The notes under the pieces: generated by a model | Database searches by the model: none | What the model was told of the DNA's origin: nothing | Seen by the model: only the letters and a program-made list of their open reading frames with translations | From: JACPDI01 sp035463475 | GTDB lineage: Bacteria > Acidobacteriota > Vicinamibacteria > Vicinamibacterales > 2-12-FULL-66-21 | Assembly: GCA_035463475.1 (NCBI GenBank) | Contig: DATHTE010000003.1 | Location: forward strand, 1-64,000 | Direction of reading: 5' to 3' | DNA length: 64,000 nucleotides | Made by a program: the position numbers and the translations under genes | Part shown: in pieces, positions 25,336 to 33,216 of the stretch | Layout of the letters: every line of letters begins with the position of its first letter | Numbering within the stretch: position 1 is the stretch's first letter

Positions 25336-25372
25336 GGCAGGCCCCCCTAGAGGGCCTGCCATCACTCTTTTT
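25336..25372 (+). terminator. Rho-independent terminator
   Basis: A perfect 9-bp stem GGCAGGCCC/GGGCCTGCC (25336-25344 with 25352-25360) with a 7-nt loop is followed by ATCAC and a run of five Ts after a C. It is the clearest intrinsic terminator in the window. It does not directly follow a protein gene, since the VPS10 stop lies about 400 bp upstream. Confidence 0.75.
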
Positions 25373-25415
25373 GGGTCAGTTCTGAAACAGCTGGTTTAGC
25401 GGACTCGAGCGACAC
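25373..25415. repeat. Diverged half-copy of the 33.1-kb inverted repeat
   Basis: GGGTCAGTTCTG, GGTTTAGCGGAC and CGAGCGACAC follow in the same order and spacing as in one half of the 101-bp hairpin at 33095-33195 (GGGTCAGGTCTG, TGTTTAGCGGAC, CGAGCGACAG). The partner arm is missing. It lies directly upstream of the DUF2891 gene. Confidence 0.6.
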
Positions 25416-25480
25416 TTGCGTTGACGCTCGTCGGCGCCCGCTCCGTGTCTTCCCCGGGGCAGGTCGTGCAGAATGTGCTT

Positions 25481-26581
25481 GTGCAAGACCTTTCGCCGCT
25501 GTTTCTGTCCCTCTTCCTGTTTGCCGCACCCGGCCAGCCCGCTCCGGCAGCCCCGGCACTCGACACTGCCTCGGTCTCCCGCTTCGCGGAACTGGCCCTC
25601 GCGTGCGTCCACAAGGAGTATCCGAACAAGATCGCGCACGTGCTATCCAGCGACGCGGACGCGCGGCCGCCGCGCGAGCTGACGCCAGCGTTTTACGGAT
25701 GCTACGACTGGCACTCGTCGGTGCACGGCCACTGGCTCCTCGCGCGGGTCGCCCGGTTGCACCCGGACGCGCCATTTGCCGCGCGGGCACGCGAGGCGCT
25801 CGCCAGGAGCCTCACTGACGCCAACATCGCCGGCGAGGTGCGCTACCTCCGGGGCGCCGGCCGCGTGTCGTTCGAGCGGCCGTACGGGCTCGCCTGGCTG
25901 TTGCAGCTCGGCACCGAATTACGGGAGTGGAACGATCCCCAGGCACGCACGTGGGTGGCGGCGCTCGCGCCGCTCGAGCAGGAGGCCGTGGCGCGCGTCA
26001 ACGACTGGCTGCCGAAGCTCACCGCGCCGATCCGCATCGGCGAGCACTCGCAGACTGCGTTGTCGTTCGGACTGATGCTCGACTGGGCGCGTGCCACCGG
26101 CGAGCGCCAGCTCGCGTCGCTGCTTGCGACGCGCTCGCGCGATTTCTACTTCAAGGATCGCGGCTGCCCGCTCTCGTACGAGCCCTCGGGCGAGGACTTT
26201 CTCTCGCCATGCCTGGCAGAGGCGGATCTCATGCGGCGCGTGCTCGAGCCGCGAGAGTTCGCCGTGTGGCTCGGCACGTTCCTGCCGTCCCTATCGGTCG
26301 ACGGTCGGGGCGACTGGCTCGTTCCGGGCATCGTCACCGACCCGACCGACCCCAAGCTCGGGCACCTCGATGGCCTGAATCTCTCGCGCGCATGGATGCT
26401 CGAAGGGATTGCGCACGGCCTTCCGGAAGGCGATCGACGCCGCCGGTCACTGGAAGCGGCCGCGAAGATCCACCGCGATGCAGGGCTGAAAAACGTGACC
26501 GGCGAGCGCTACGAAGGTGGGCACTGGCTCGGCACGTTCGCCGTGTACCTCGTCACGCGCCGCGGACTCGACGCCCGCTGA
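25481..26581 (+). CDS. Exported DUF2891 family protein
   Basis: 366 residues from GTG 25481. A hydrophobic N-terminus (LSPLFLSLFLFAAPGQPAPA) is a probable signal peptide. The domain carries DUF2891-type blocks FYGCYDWHSSVHGHWLL, VRYLRGAGRVSFERPYGLAW, IRIGEHSQTALSFGL and RYEGGHWLGTFAVYL. The layout suggests an alpha/alpha-toroid fold, but no activity is known to me. The frame is open back to 25421; GTG 25481 is preferred because CAGAAT (25469-25474) lies exactly 6 nt upstream, like the -10 of other leaderless-type genes here, and no Shine-Dalgarno is seen. Confidence 0.8.
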   Translation: MQDLSPLFLSLFLFAAPGQPAPAAPALDTASVSRFAELALACVHKEYPNKIAHVLSSDADARPPRELTPAFYGCYDWHSSVHGHWLLARVARLHPDAPFAARAREALARSLTDANIAGEVRYLRGAGRVSFERPYGLAWLLQLGTELREWNDPQARTWVAALAPLEQEAVARVNDWLPKLTAPIRIGEHSQTALSFGLMLDWARATGERQLASLLATRSRDFYFKDRGCPLSYEPSGEDFLSPCLAEADLMRRVLEPREFAVWLGTFLPSLSVDGRGDWLVPGIVTDPTDPKLGHLDGLNLSRAWMLEGIAHGLPEGDRRRRSLEAAAKIHRDAGLKNVTGERYEGGHWLGTFAVYLVTRRGLDAR

Positions 26582-26611
26582 CGCCTGACGCCTGCTGACG
26601 CCTGAAGCCTG

Positions 26612-27034
26612 CTAGGCCGGCTTCACCTTCAGCACGCCTGCCCGGACCAGGACCCCGGAGAAGTCGAACACGTGCCGCGCGGAGACTATCCCCTCTTCTC
26701 CGAACAGGTACTCGGCTGCCCCGTTGACGGTCACGCGCGTGCCCGGCTTCACCTCGCCGAAGAACGGGCCTGCCGCGATGCCGTCGAAGGTCCACAGGAA
26801 CGACGCGCGCGGCGGATCGACGAGGGCGACTTCCCAGGACAGCAGGAAATCAGGAAACGCGGTGTACCAGTAGCGATACACGTCGCGGATGGCGTCGCGG
26901 CCGCGGACCACGCCGACGGCCGGGCTCTCGAACGTGCCGTCCTGGGCGTGCGCGGACGCCAGCGCCTCGACATCGCGCCGGGCGAATGCCGCCTTGTGCT
27001 CGGACAGCCGCTCTTCGATAGCCGTTCGCGTCAT
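26612..27034 (-). CDS. SnoaL-like (NTF2 superfamily) protein
   Basis: 140 residues with the NTF2-like alpha+beta barrel pattern: LSEHKAAFARRDVEALASAH helix, GTFESPAVGVVRGRDAIRDV, YWYTAFPDFLLSWEVALVDP, and the final VFDFSGVLVRAGVLK strands. SnoaL-like proteins include polyketide cyclases and many uncharacterised ester-cyclase-like enzymes. It begins 10 bp after the stop of the receiver-HATPase gene and is probably co-transcribed, but a functional link is not evident. Convergent with the DUF2891 gene; the gap contains three short GACGCCTG-type repeats (26580-26606). Confidence 0.8.
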   Translation of the reverse strand: MTRTAIEERLSEHKAAFARRDVEALASAHAQDGTFESPAVGVVRGRDAIRDVYRYWYTAFPDFLLSWEVALVDPPRASFLWTFDGIAAGPFFGEVKPGTRVTVNGAAEYLFGEEGIVSARHVFDFSGVLVRAGVLKVKPA

Positions 27035-27044
27035 CTGGCGTGCC

Positions 27045-27899
27045 TCAGAGATACTTCACGAAGATTACTTCGTTCCGCGACTCGTTGTAGATCAGCTCGT
27101 CCACCAGCGACCGGGTGATGGCCAGGCCCAGCCCGCCAGGGCGCATGCCCTGCGCTTCGCGGACCAGGGCGTGCTCGAACGGCTTGTCGGGCGGGTTGTT
27201 TGTCGCGGCGTGCGCGAGCCGCTCGATATCGAACCCCTCGCCAGGATCCGCGATCCGGTAGAGGAGCATGCGCTTCGCGCGGATGCACGAGATGCGGACC
27301 TTGCGATTCGGATCGAGCTTCCCTCCCCACTCCACCGCGTTGCTCAGCAACTCGCGGAACGCGTGGCCTACCGACTCCCGGATGTCTTCGGGGAGGTCCG
27401 CCTCGAGCTGCATGACGAAGGACTGGATGCGCTCGGCGACGGCGAGGGAACAGGGAGCGACGACCTCCAGCCAATCCGGCCGCGCGGAGATCACCTCGAT
27501 TGGCAGCGTGGCGGTGGCGGGCGCGGCCAGCGCGTCCTCGACGACTTCGACGATCGTCGCGGGAGGGAACGGCTTCTTCAGATAGCGATACGCCTGGCCG
27601 CGGACCGCCCGCAGCAGCGTCTCGGGCGCGTCGTCAGCGGTCATCATCACGACGCGCGGGAAATGCTCGAGCCCGCGCGCCTGCGCCAGAACCTCGAGCC
27701 CGGTCAGGCCCGGAAGGATGACGTCGAGCAGCACGAGATCAACGCGGCGGGCACGCAATGCCTCGAGCGCCGAGGGGCCGTCGGCGGCCTGCTCCACGGC
27801 GTATCCCGCGGCGCCAAGCAGGCCGGCCATCGCGACCCGCAGCGCGCGGTCGTCGTCGACGATCAGGATCCGGCAGTTGGCCGACGGATCGGCTGGCAC
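27045..27899 (-). CDS. Response regulator with receiver domain and C-terminal HATPase domain
   Basis: 284 residues from GTG 27899, preceded by AGGAGG. The receiver domain (residues 8-125) shows ILIVDDDRALR, the phosphoacceptor region VDLVLLDVILPGLTG and the conserved KKPFPP lysine. The C-terminal domain resembles RsbW/HATPase_c kinases: HAFRELLSNAVEWGGKLDP (N-box) and then GLGLAITRSLVDELIYNE (G-box). This receiver plus anti-sigma-type ATPase layout suggests a partner-switching output, in which phosphorylation may control a kinase acting on a downstream antagonist. It is divergent from the hybrid histidine kinase, its likely phosphodonor. A longer antisense frame up to 29603 is not coding. Confidence 0.88.
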   Translation of the reverse strand: MPADPSANCRILIVDDDRALRVAMAGLLGAAGYAVEQAADGPSALEALRARRVDLVLLDVILPGLTGLEVLAQARGLEHFPRVVMMTADDAPETLLRAVRGQAYRYLKKPFPPATIVEVVEDALAAPATATLPIEVISARPDWLEVVAPCSLAVAERIQSFVMQLEADLPEDIRESVGHAFRELLSNAVEWGGKLDPNRKVRISCIRAKRMLLYRIADPGEGFDIERLAHAATNNPPDKPFEHALVREAQGMRPGGLGLAITRSLVDELIYNESRNEVIFVKYL

Positions 27900-27923
27900 G
27901 CGCGCCTCCTCGCAGGAGGGTGT

Positions 27924-27931
27924 AGTGTAAT
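27924..27931. promoter_or_regulatory. Overlapping divergent -10 elements (AGTGTAAT)
   Basis: AGTGTAAT reads TGTAAT on the plus strand (27926-27931, towards the hybrid kinase) and TACACT on the minus strand (27929-27924, towards the response regulator). The layout is the same as AGTATAAT at 10961-10968 and suggests joint transcription of the two signalling genes. Confidence 0.5.
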
Positions 27932-27986
27932 GCCGCCGGGGCGGGCGGGAGCATTCTTGTCGCGCCACCCCCGACGGAGTGCAGAA

Positions 27987-30968
27987 ATGGCGGAACCGGC
28001 GCACCGACGCGTGGTGTACGAAACCGTCTGCGCCCTGGCCGAGTCCGACACGCTGGCGCACGCGGCGCCGCGCGTGCTCCGGGTGGTCTGCGAAGAGCTG
28101 CGCTGGGACTTCGGCGCCGTCTGGGAGCGCGACGCGGCGCGCCCCGCGCTCCGGTGCGTGGCCATCTGGCCCGAGCCTCCTCCCGTGCCGGACGAGTTCG
28201 CCGCCCTGACGCGGTCGATGGTGTTTACGCGCGGCATCGGGCTTCCCGGCCGCGTGTGGTCCGACCCGCGTCCCACCTGGATTCCCGACGTCCCGCACGA
28301 CGAGAACTTCCCGCGGGCACCCGCGGCCGAGCGCGTCGGACTGCACGCCGGCCTCGGCCTCCCCATCCTCCGCAAGGGCGAAGTGCTGGGTGTGATCGAG
28401 GTCTTCAGCCGCGAGGTCCGGCAGCCCGATCCCGATCTTCTCCGGACGCTGACCATGGTCGCCGCGCAGGTCGCCGTGTTCGCGGACCGGAACTGGGCCG
28501 CCGAGGAGCTCGAACGGTTCTTCACGCTGTCGCTCGACCTGCTCTGCGTGGCCAACTTCGAAGGCTATTTCCTGCGCGTCAACCCGACGTGGCAGCGGCT
28601 GCTCGGCTGGACGAACGAAGAGCTGCAGGTCTCGCCGTTCCTCGACTTCGTCCATCCGGACGATCGCGGGGCGACGACGGAGGCGATGGCGGGCCTGACG
28701 CGGGGCGTCCGCGTCTTCGCGTTCGAAAACCGGTACCGCGCGCGAGACGGGTCGTACAAGTGGCTGCAGTGGACCTCGACGCCGTACACCGACGAGGGGC
28801 TGATCTACGCCGCCGCGCGCGACGTGACCGAGCGCCGGCTCGCGGAGGAAGCGCTCGCGCAGGCCAAGCGGCGGGCCGAGGAGGCGACGATCGCGAAGGG
28901 CGAGTTCCTCGCCAACATGAGCCACGAGATCCGCACGCCGATGAACGCGATCATCGGCATGACCGATCTGGCGCTTGCGACGAACCTCACCACGCAGCAG
29001 CGCGACCACATCACCACGGTGAAGGCGTCGGCCGAGGCGCTGCTGACGATCGTCAATGACATCCTCGACGTGTCGAAGGTCGAAGCTCGCCGTCTCGTCC
29101 TCGATCGCGTGCCGTTCAACGTTCGCGACGTCGTCGAGGACGCCGTGCGCCTGCTGGCGCCGCGCGCGCACGAGAAGAACCTCGAGCTGGCGTGCCACAT
29201 CCGGCCGGACGTGCCCGACCTGGCCGTGGGCGATCGCGGTCGGCTGCGCCAGGTGATCGTCAATCTCGTGGGGAACGCGATCAAGTTCACCGACGAAGGC
29301 GAGGTGGTGGTGGACGTCGCCGCCGATCGGGTTGACGAGGAGGAAACGGCGCTGCGCTTCGTCGTCTCGGACACGGGAATCGGCATCTCGCCGGAGAAGC
29401 AGTGGCAGGTGTTCGGCCCCTTCGTGCAGGCGGACACCTCGACAACGCGGCGGTTCGGCGGCACGGGGCTGGGACTCACGATCTCCGCGCAGCTGGTCGA
29501 GCTGATGGGAGGGCGCATCTGGATCGAGAGCGAGCCGGGCGCCGGCAGCCGTTTTCATTTCGTCGCGCATTTCGGCACGCACGCGCCGTCGGGCGAGCTG
29601 CACCAGGAGCCGGCCGCGCTCGACGGCCTGCGCGTGCTGGTGGTGGACGACAACGCGACGAGCCGCGAGATCCTGGTTGAGATGCTGAGCGGCTGGCGCA
29701 TGCAGCCCGCGGCGTTTGCGGAGGGCACGGCGGCGCTCGATGCGCTGTACCGCGCCGTGGACGCGGGACGCCCGTTTCGCGTGGTCATTGCGGACGCGAC
29801 GATGCCGGGACCTGATGGGTACGCGTTGGCGGAGCAGTTCAGGCGCGATCCCCGAATAGCGGACGTCCGGGTCGTCGTGCTTGCGTCATCCGGGACGGCG
29901 CAGGCGGGGCGCGCGGCAACCGAGGGGACGGGGCATGCCGATGTGGAACTGACGAAACCGGTCAAGCAATCCGACCTGCTCAATGCGATTGCGGCACTGG
30001 TCACCACTGCCGGCGTGCCGGAGCGACGCGCCGCCGCGGCGCTCGTCCCGCTGGCGGCACAGCAATCGGGCGAGCAGGCGGCTGCCGGCGGGCACGAGCA
30101 TGCGGCCCCGCGGCCTGCGGGTGCGCCCGTTCGCGTGCTGGTGGCCGAGGACAACGCGACGAACCAGAAACTGGTGGCCACGCTGCTGGGGCAGCGCGGC
30201 CACGAGGTCTCGATCGTCTCGAACGGGCGTGAGGCGGTAGCGCGTGCACGTGAGCAGCCGTTCGACATCATTCTCATGGACGTGCAGATGCCCGTGATGG
30301 GCGGCCTCGAAGCGACCGCCGCAATCCGCGTTGACGAGCGGGCGCGCGGCGTTCGTACTCCGATCGTCGCGTTGACGGCGCACGCGATGGCAGGCGATCG
30401 GGAACGCTGTCTCGAGGCGGGCATGGACGGCTACCTGTCCAAGCCCCTCAGGCCGGACGAACTGATGGCGGCGATCGATGCGTTCGCGGCGCCCGCGGCG
30501 CAGGCGCCGCCCGGGACGACAGCAGGCGAAGGGCGCGCCGGCGCGGCAGCTGCAGAGGGCGCGCCGAAGCACGGTACGGGCACGACGACGGCGACGGCGA
30601 CCGCGGGAGTGGCCGTCGCGCGGCCACTCGACGCGGCGACGCTCGTGGCGGAGTTTGGCGGCAACCGCGCGCTGCTTGCCGAGGTGATCGACGTCTTCCT
30701 GGAGGATGCGCCGCGCCTCGTCGGCCGCATGAAGGAGGCCGCGGCGACGCGCGATGCAGCGGCGCTCGGGGCCGCCGCGCACGCGATGAAGGGATCGGTC
30801 GGCCTGTTCTCCCGCGGGGGCGCCTACCAGGGCGCCTCCCGCCTCTCGCAGGCCGCGCGCGCCGGCGATCTGTCCGACATTGACGCGGCCTGCGGCGAGG
30901 TTGACCGTGAAGTGCGGCGACTGATCGACGCGCTGAAGGAGTTCCGGCGTGCACCAGGTGAAGCGTGA
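27987..30968 (+). CDS. Hybrid sensor histidine kinase: GAF-PAS-HisKA-HATPase-REC-REC-Hpt
   Basis: 993 residues from ATG 27987. No membrane segment is seen, so it is cytoplasmic. A GAF-like domain (about 20-160, ending LGLPILRKGEVLGVIEVFSR) is followed by a PAS domain (170-290, LLGWTNEELQVSPFLDFVHP). HisKA has the phospho-accepting His313 in NMSHEIRTP. The ATPase has an N-box near 426 and DTGIGISPEKQWQVFGPFVQ / RFGGTGLGLTI. Two receiver domains follow (VLVVDDNATSR with VIADATMP near 601; VLVAEDNATNQ with ILMDVQMP near 764), and an Ala-rich linker leads to an Hpt domain with AAHAMKGSVGLFSRGG (His near 931). BarA/TorS-type phosphorelay layout. Upstream in-frame sequence to 26889 is antisense to other genes and not coding. 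Confidence 0.93.
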   Translation: MAEPAHRRVVYETVCALAESDTLAHAAPRVLRVVCEELRWDFGAVWERDAARPALRCVAIWPEPPPVPDEFAALTRSMVFTRGIGLPGRVWSDPRPTWIPDVPHDENFPRAPAAERVGLHAGLGLPILRKGEVLGVIEVFSREVRQPDPDLLRTLTMVAAQVAVFADRNWAAEELERFFTLSLDLLCVANFEGYFLRVNPTWQRLLGWTNEELQVSPFLDFVHPDDRGATTEAMAGLTRGVRVFAFENRYRARDGSYKWLQWTSTPYTDEGLIYAAARDVTERRLAEEALAQAKRRAEEATIAKGEFLANMSHEIRTPMNAIIGMTDLALATNLTTQQRDHITTVKASAEALLTIVNDILDVSKVEARRLVLDRVPFNVRDVVEDAVRLLAPRAHEKNLELACHIRPDVPDLAVGDRGRLRQVIVNLVGNAIKFTDEGEVVVDVAADRVDEEETALRFVVSDTGIGISPEKQWQVFGPFVQADTSTTRRFGGTGLGLTISAQLVELMGGRIWIESEPGAGSRFHFVAHFGTHAPSGELHQEPAALDGLRVLVVDDNATSREILVEMLSGWRMQPAAFAEGTAALDALYRAVDAGRPFRVVIADATMPGPDGYALAEQFRRDPRIADVRVVVLASSGTAQAGRAATEGTGHADVELTKPVKQSDLLNAIAALVTTAGVPERRAAAALVPLAAQQSGEQAAAGGHEHAAPRPAGAPVRVLVAEDNATNQKLVATLLGQRGHEVSIVSNGREAVARAREQPFDIILMDVQMPVMGGLEATAAIRVDERARGVRTPIVALTAHAMAGDRERCLEAGMDGYLSKPLRPDELMAAIDAFAAPAAQAPPGTTAGEGRAGAAAAEGAPKHGTGTTTATATAGVAVARPLDAATLVAEFGGNRALLAEVIDVFLEDAPRLVGRMKEAAATRDAAALGAAAHAMKGSVGLFSRGGAYQGASRLSQAARAGDLSDIDAACGEVDREVRRLIDALKEFRRAPGEA

Positions 30969-30984
30969 ATGGGGTCTGATCCCG

Positions 30985-33075
30985 TTACCGCCGCGCGGCC
31001 TTCGCGAGTGCAATCCCCAGTTCCTCGGCGAGCGCGTCCACGTCGTACACCCGCTCGAGCGCGGTCTCGATGTACGCGGGATGCACGGCGACGGTGCGGT
31101 TCTTCTCGGCGTCGAACCAATAGCTTCCCGAGATCGAGTGGATGTTGCCGTCGAAGACCAGCCCGACGATCTCCCCCTTGGCGTTCACCATCGGGCTCCC
31201 GGAATTCCCTCCGACGATGTCATTGGTCGTGACGAAGTTGACGCGGGAGTCCATGTCGAGCCGCGGTCTTGCGGCCGTCCAGCGTTTCGGCAGCGCGAAG
31301 GGGGGCGCCCCGGTAGCCCGCTCGAACAGCCGGCTCAGGCGCGTGAACGGCTCGACGCGCCCGTTGCCCTCGGTCCAGCCCTCCACCGCGCCGTACGAGA
31401 GCCGCAACGTGAAGGTCGCATCCGGATAGAGGCTCGTGCCGTACACCTTGAACCGCGCGGCGGCGATCGCCTGCTGCGCGCGCTGCTCCGGCGCCTGCAC
31501 CTCGTTCTCGTAGATCTTCCGCAGCTCGCGCGCCTCGTCGTCGATTGCGCGGGCCAGCGCGATCATCGGGTCCTTGCTCGCCGCGACCGTCTTCTGCCCT
31601 CCTTCGAGCAGCGCCACGCGCACTTTCGGGTCCCCGAGTGTCGATCCGACGACGAGCGCGCGCGCCCGCTCGTCAGGCGAGGCGGTCCCGAGCGCTTCTT
31701 TGATCACCGGGTGATCGGGCCCGAGATACTCGCGCATCCGTTCCAGCGAAAACGAGAGGCGCACCTGTTCCAGATCCGGATACACGGGAGAGTGCGCGCC
31801 GAGCGTCTGGCGCAACGTGACCAGCTGCGCGTCGGTGTACTCACGGAGCCGGTCCGCGTTCGCCTTCGCGCGCTCGTCGGCCGCGCGGACCAGGTGTCGC
31901 GCGTAGACGAACAGGTCGCTGTTGAATCCCGCGCCCCCTTCGATCCACGTGTACGGGACCAGGATGTTGCGATACGTCGCTTCGGCCCGGGCGATGTCCT
32001 CCCACGCGCCGCCCGCCTGCGCTTTCAGCTCCGCGCTCGCCATCACGGCCTCGCGCAGCTTTCGCTCCTCCTCCGCGCGCTGCTCCATCATGCGATCATC
32101 GAGCAGCGAGACGAGCTGCATCCGCCGCACCTTGTGGCTGTTCTCGATGGTGTCGAGGTAGTCCTTCGCGGTGCGTGCCGCCTCGCGTGAGGACTTCGAG
32201 TACTGCGCCAGCCGTCCGCGCAGCTCCGAGAACCGCAGCAGCCAGAACGGCAGGACGATGTCGCGCTGCGTCTTGAGCTGCGCAACCGTCAACAGCCGCT
32301 GCGTCGTCCCAGGGTGCCCGGCGACGAAGACCGGCTCCCCTTCCTTCGCGCCGGACCAGTTGAACGTGAGATGCGCGGGCGGTCGTGCCGGCTTGCCGTT
32401 TTCGTAGACGCGCAGCAGCGACATGTCAAGGCACCAGCGCGGGAACTGGAAATTGTCCGGATCGCCGCCGAACGCGGCGACCGCGCTCTCCGGGGCGAAC
32501 GCGAGCCGCACGTCGTCGTACCGCTTGTACTTGTAGAGCCAGTGCTGGCCCCCTTGGTACAGCGTGACCGCTTCGCACGCGCGCGGCTCTCCCGCCTGCT
32601 TCGAGTCGGCCTCGCAGCGCTCTTCGAGCTTGGTGAGGACCTGATTGCGGGTGCGCGCCGCCTCGGCGGGCGCGACGCCCTCGAGCGCCCGCGTGACGTC
32701 CGCGGTGACGTCCTCGGTGTCGATCAGCACCGAGGCGCGCTCACCCTGGCAGCGGACTTCGTCCTTGCGCGTCGCGGCTGTGAACCCGCTCGCCACCAGG
32801 TCGCGGGCGGCTGTCGAGTTCTCGGCGAGGCACGTCTGCGCGCAGTGATGGTTCGTGAGCACCAGCCCGTCGGGGGAGACGAAGGAGGCGGTGCAGCCGC
32901 TCTCCAGCCGGATGACCGCGTTCTGCAGCCGCTCGAGCCACTGATCGCCGGTTTGCACGCCATACTTCTTCGCGACCTCGCCCCGCGGGAAGTTGTCGAA
33001 CGTCCACATCCCCTCGTCGGCCGCCACGCCGGCGCAGAGCGCCGCCACGAACATCGCCACGACAAGTCGCTTCAT
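30985..33075 (-). CDS. Exported S46 family peptidase (DPP7-like dipeptidyl peptidase)
   Basis: 696 residues, with a signal peptide (RLVVAMFVAALCAGVAADEG). Catalytic triad candidates are His76/77 in VLTNHHCAQ, an Asp near 205 in GGDPDNFQFPRWC and Ser625 in VGGNSGSPMVN. The block after the serine reads GLVFDGNI. In this family a Gly at that place is typical of DPP7, while DPP11 has Arg, so a preference for hydrophobic or broad P1 residues is inferred rather than Asp/Glu. Such enzymes release dipeptides in the periplasm. TATCCT (33087-33082) lies 6 nt before the ATG with no Shine-Dalgarno. Divergent from an amidohydrolase around a symmetric inverted repeat. Confidence 0.94.
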   Translation of the reverse strand: MKRLVVAMFVAALCAGVAADEGMWTFDNFPRGEVAKKYGVQTGDQWLERLQNAVIRLESGCTASFVSPDGLVLTNHHCAQTCLAENSTAARDLVASGFTAATRKDEVRCQGERASVLIDTEDVTADVTRALEGVAPAEAARTRNQVLTKLEERCEADSKQAGEPRACEAVTLYQGGQHWLYKYKRYDDVRLAFAPESAVAAFGGDPDNFQFPRWCLDMSLLRVYENGKPARPPAHLTFNWSGAKEGEPVFVAGHPGTTQRLLTVAQLKTQRDIVLPFWLLRFSELRGRLAQYSKSSREAARTAKDYLDTIENSHKVRRMQLVSLLDDRMMEQRAEEERKLREAVMASAELKAQAGGAWEDIARAEATYRNILVPYTWIEGGAGFNSDLFVYARHLVRAADERAKANADRLREYTDAQLVTLRQTLGAHSPVYPDLEQVRLSFSLERMREYLGPDHPVIKEALGTASPDERARALVVGSTLGDPKVRVALLEGGQKTVAASKDPMIALARAIDDEARELRKIYENEVQAPEQRAQQAIAAARFKVYGTSLYPDATFTLRLSYGAVEGWTEGNGRVEPFTRLSRLFERATGAPPFALPKRWTAARPRLDMDSRVNFVTTNDIVGGNSGSPMVNAKGEIVGLVFDGNIHSISGSYWFDAEKNRTVAVHPAYIETALERVYDVDALAEELGIALAKAARR

Positions 33076-33094
33076 ACGGGCAGGATATCAACGT

Positions 33095-33195
33095 GGGGTC
33101 AGGTCTGGAAAACCCTGTTTAAGAGACACGAGCGACACGGCGCCCCCGGGCCTGTCGCTCGTGTCCGCTAAACAGGGTTTTCCAGACCTGACCCC
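33095..33195. repeat. 101-bp inverted repeat between divergent promoters
   Basis: The outer 27-bp arms (33095-33121 and 33169-33195) are perfectly complementary and begin GGGGTCAGGTCTGG. The inner arms GACACGAGCGACA/TGTCGCTCGTGTC (33125-33137 with 33153-33165) are also perfect. Only 3 nt on each side are unpaired between them, and the loop is 15 nt. On each side, exactly 7 bp separate the arm end from a TATCCT hexamer (33082-33087 minus and 33203-33208 plus), so the two divergent genes have mirror-image upstream regions. TTCCAG inside each arm is 17 bp from its TATCCT. Confidence 0.8.
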
Positions 33196-33216
33196 GTTTC
33201 GGTATCCTCTCCCACC

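Noticed and set aside
26889..27986. N-terminal extension of the hybrid kinase frame
   Set aside because: It is antisense to the SnoaL-like and receiver-HATPase genes and has no domain similarity; ATG 27987 starts the GAF domain.
27900..29603. N-terminal extension of the receiver-HATPase frame on the minus strand
   Set aside because: It is antisense to the hybrid kinase; GTG 27899 with AGGAGG is the natural start.
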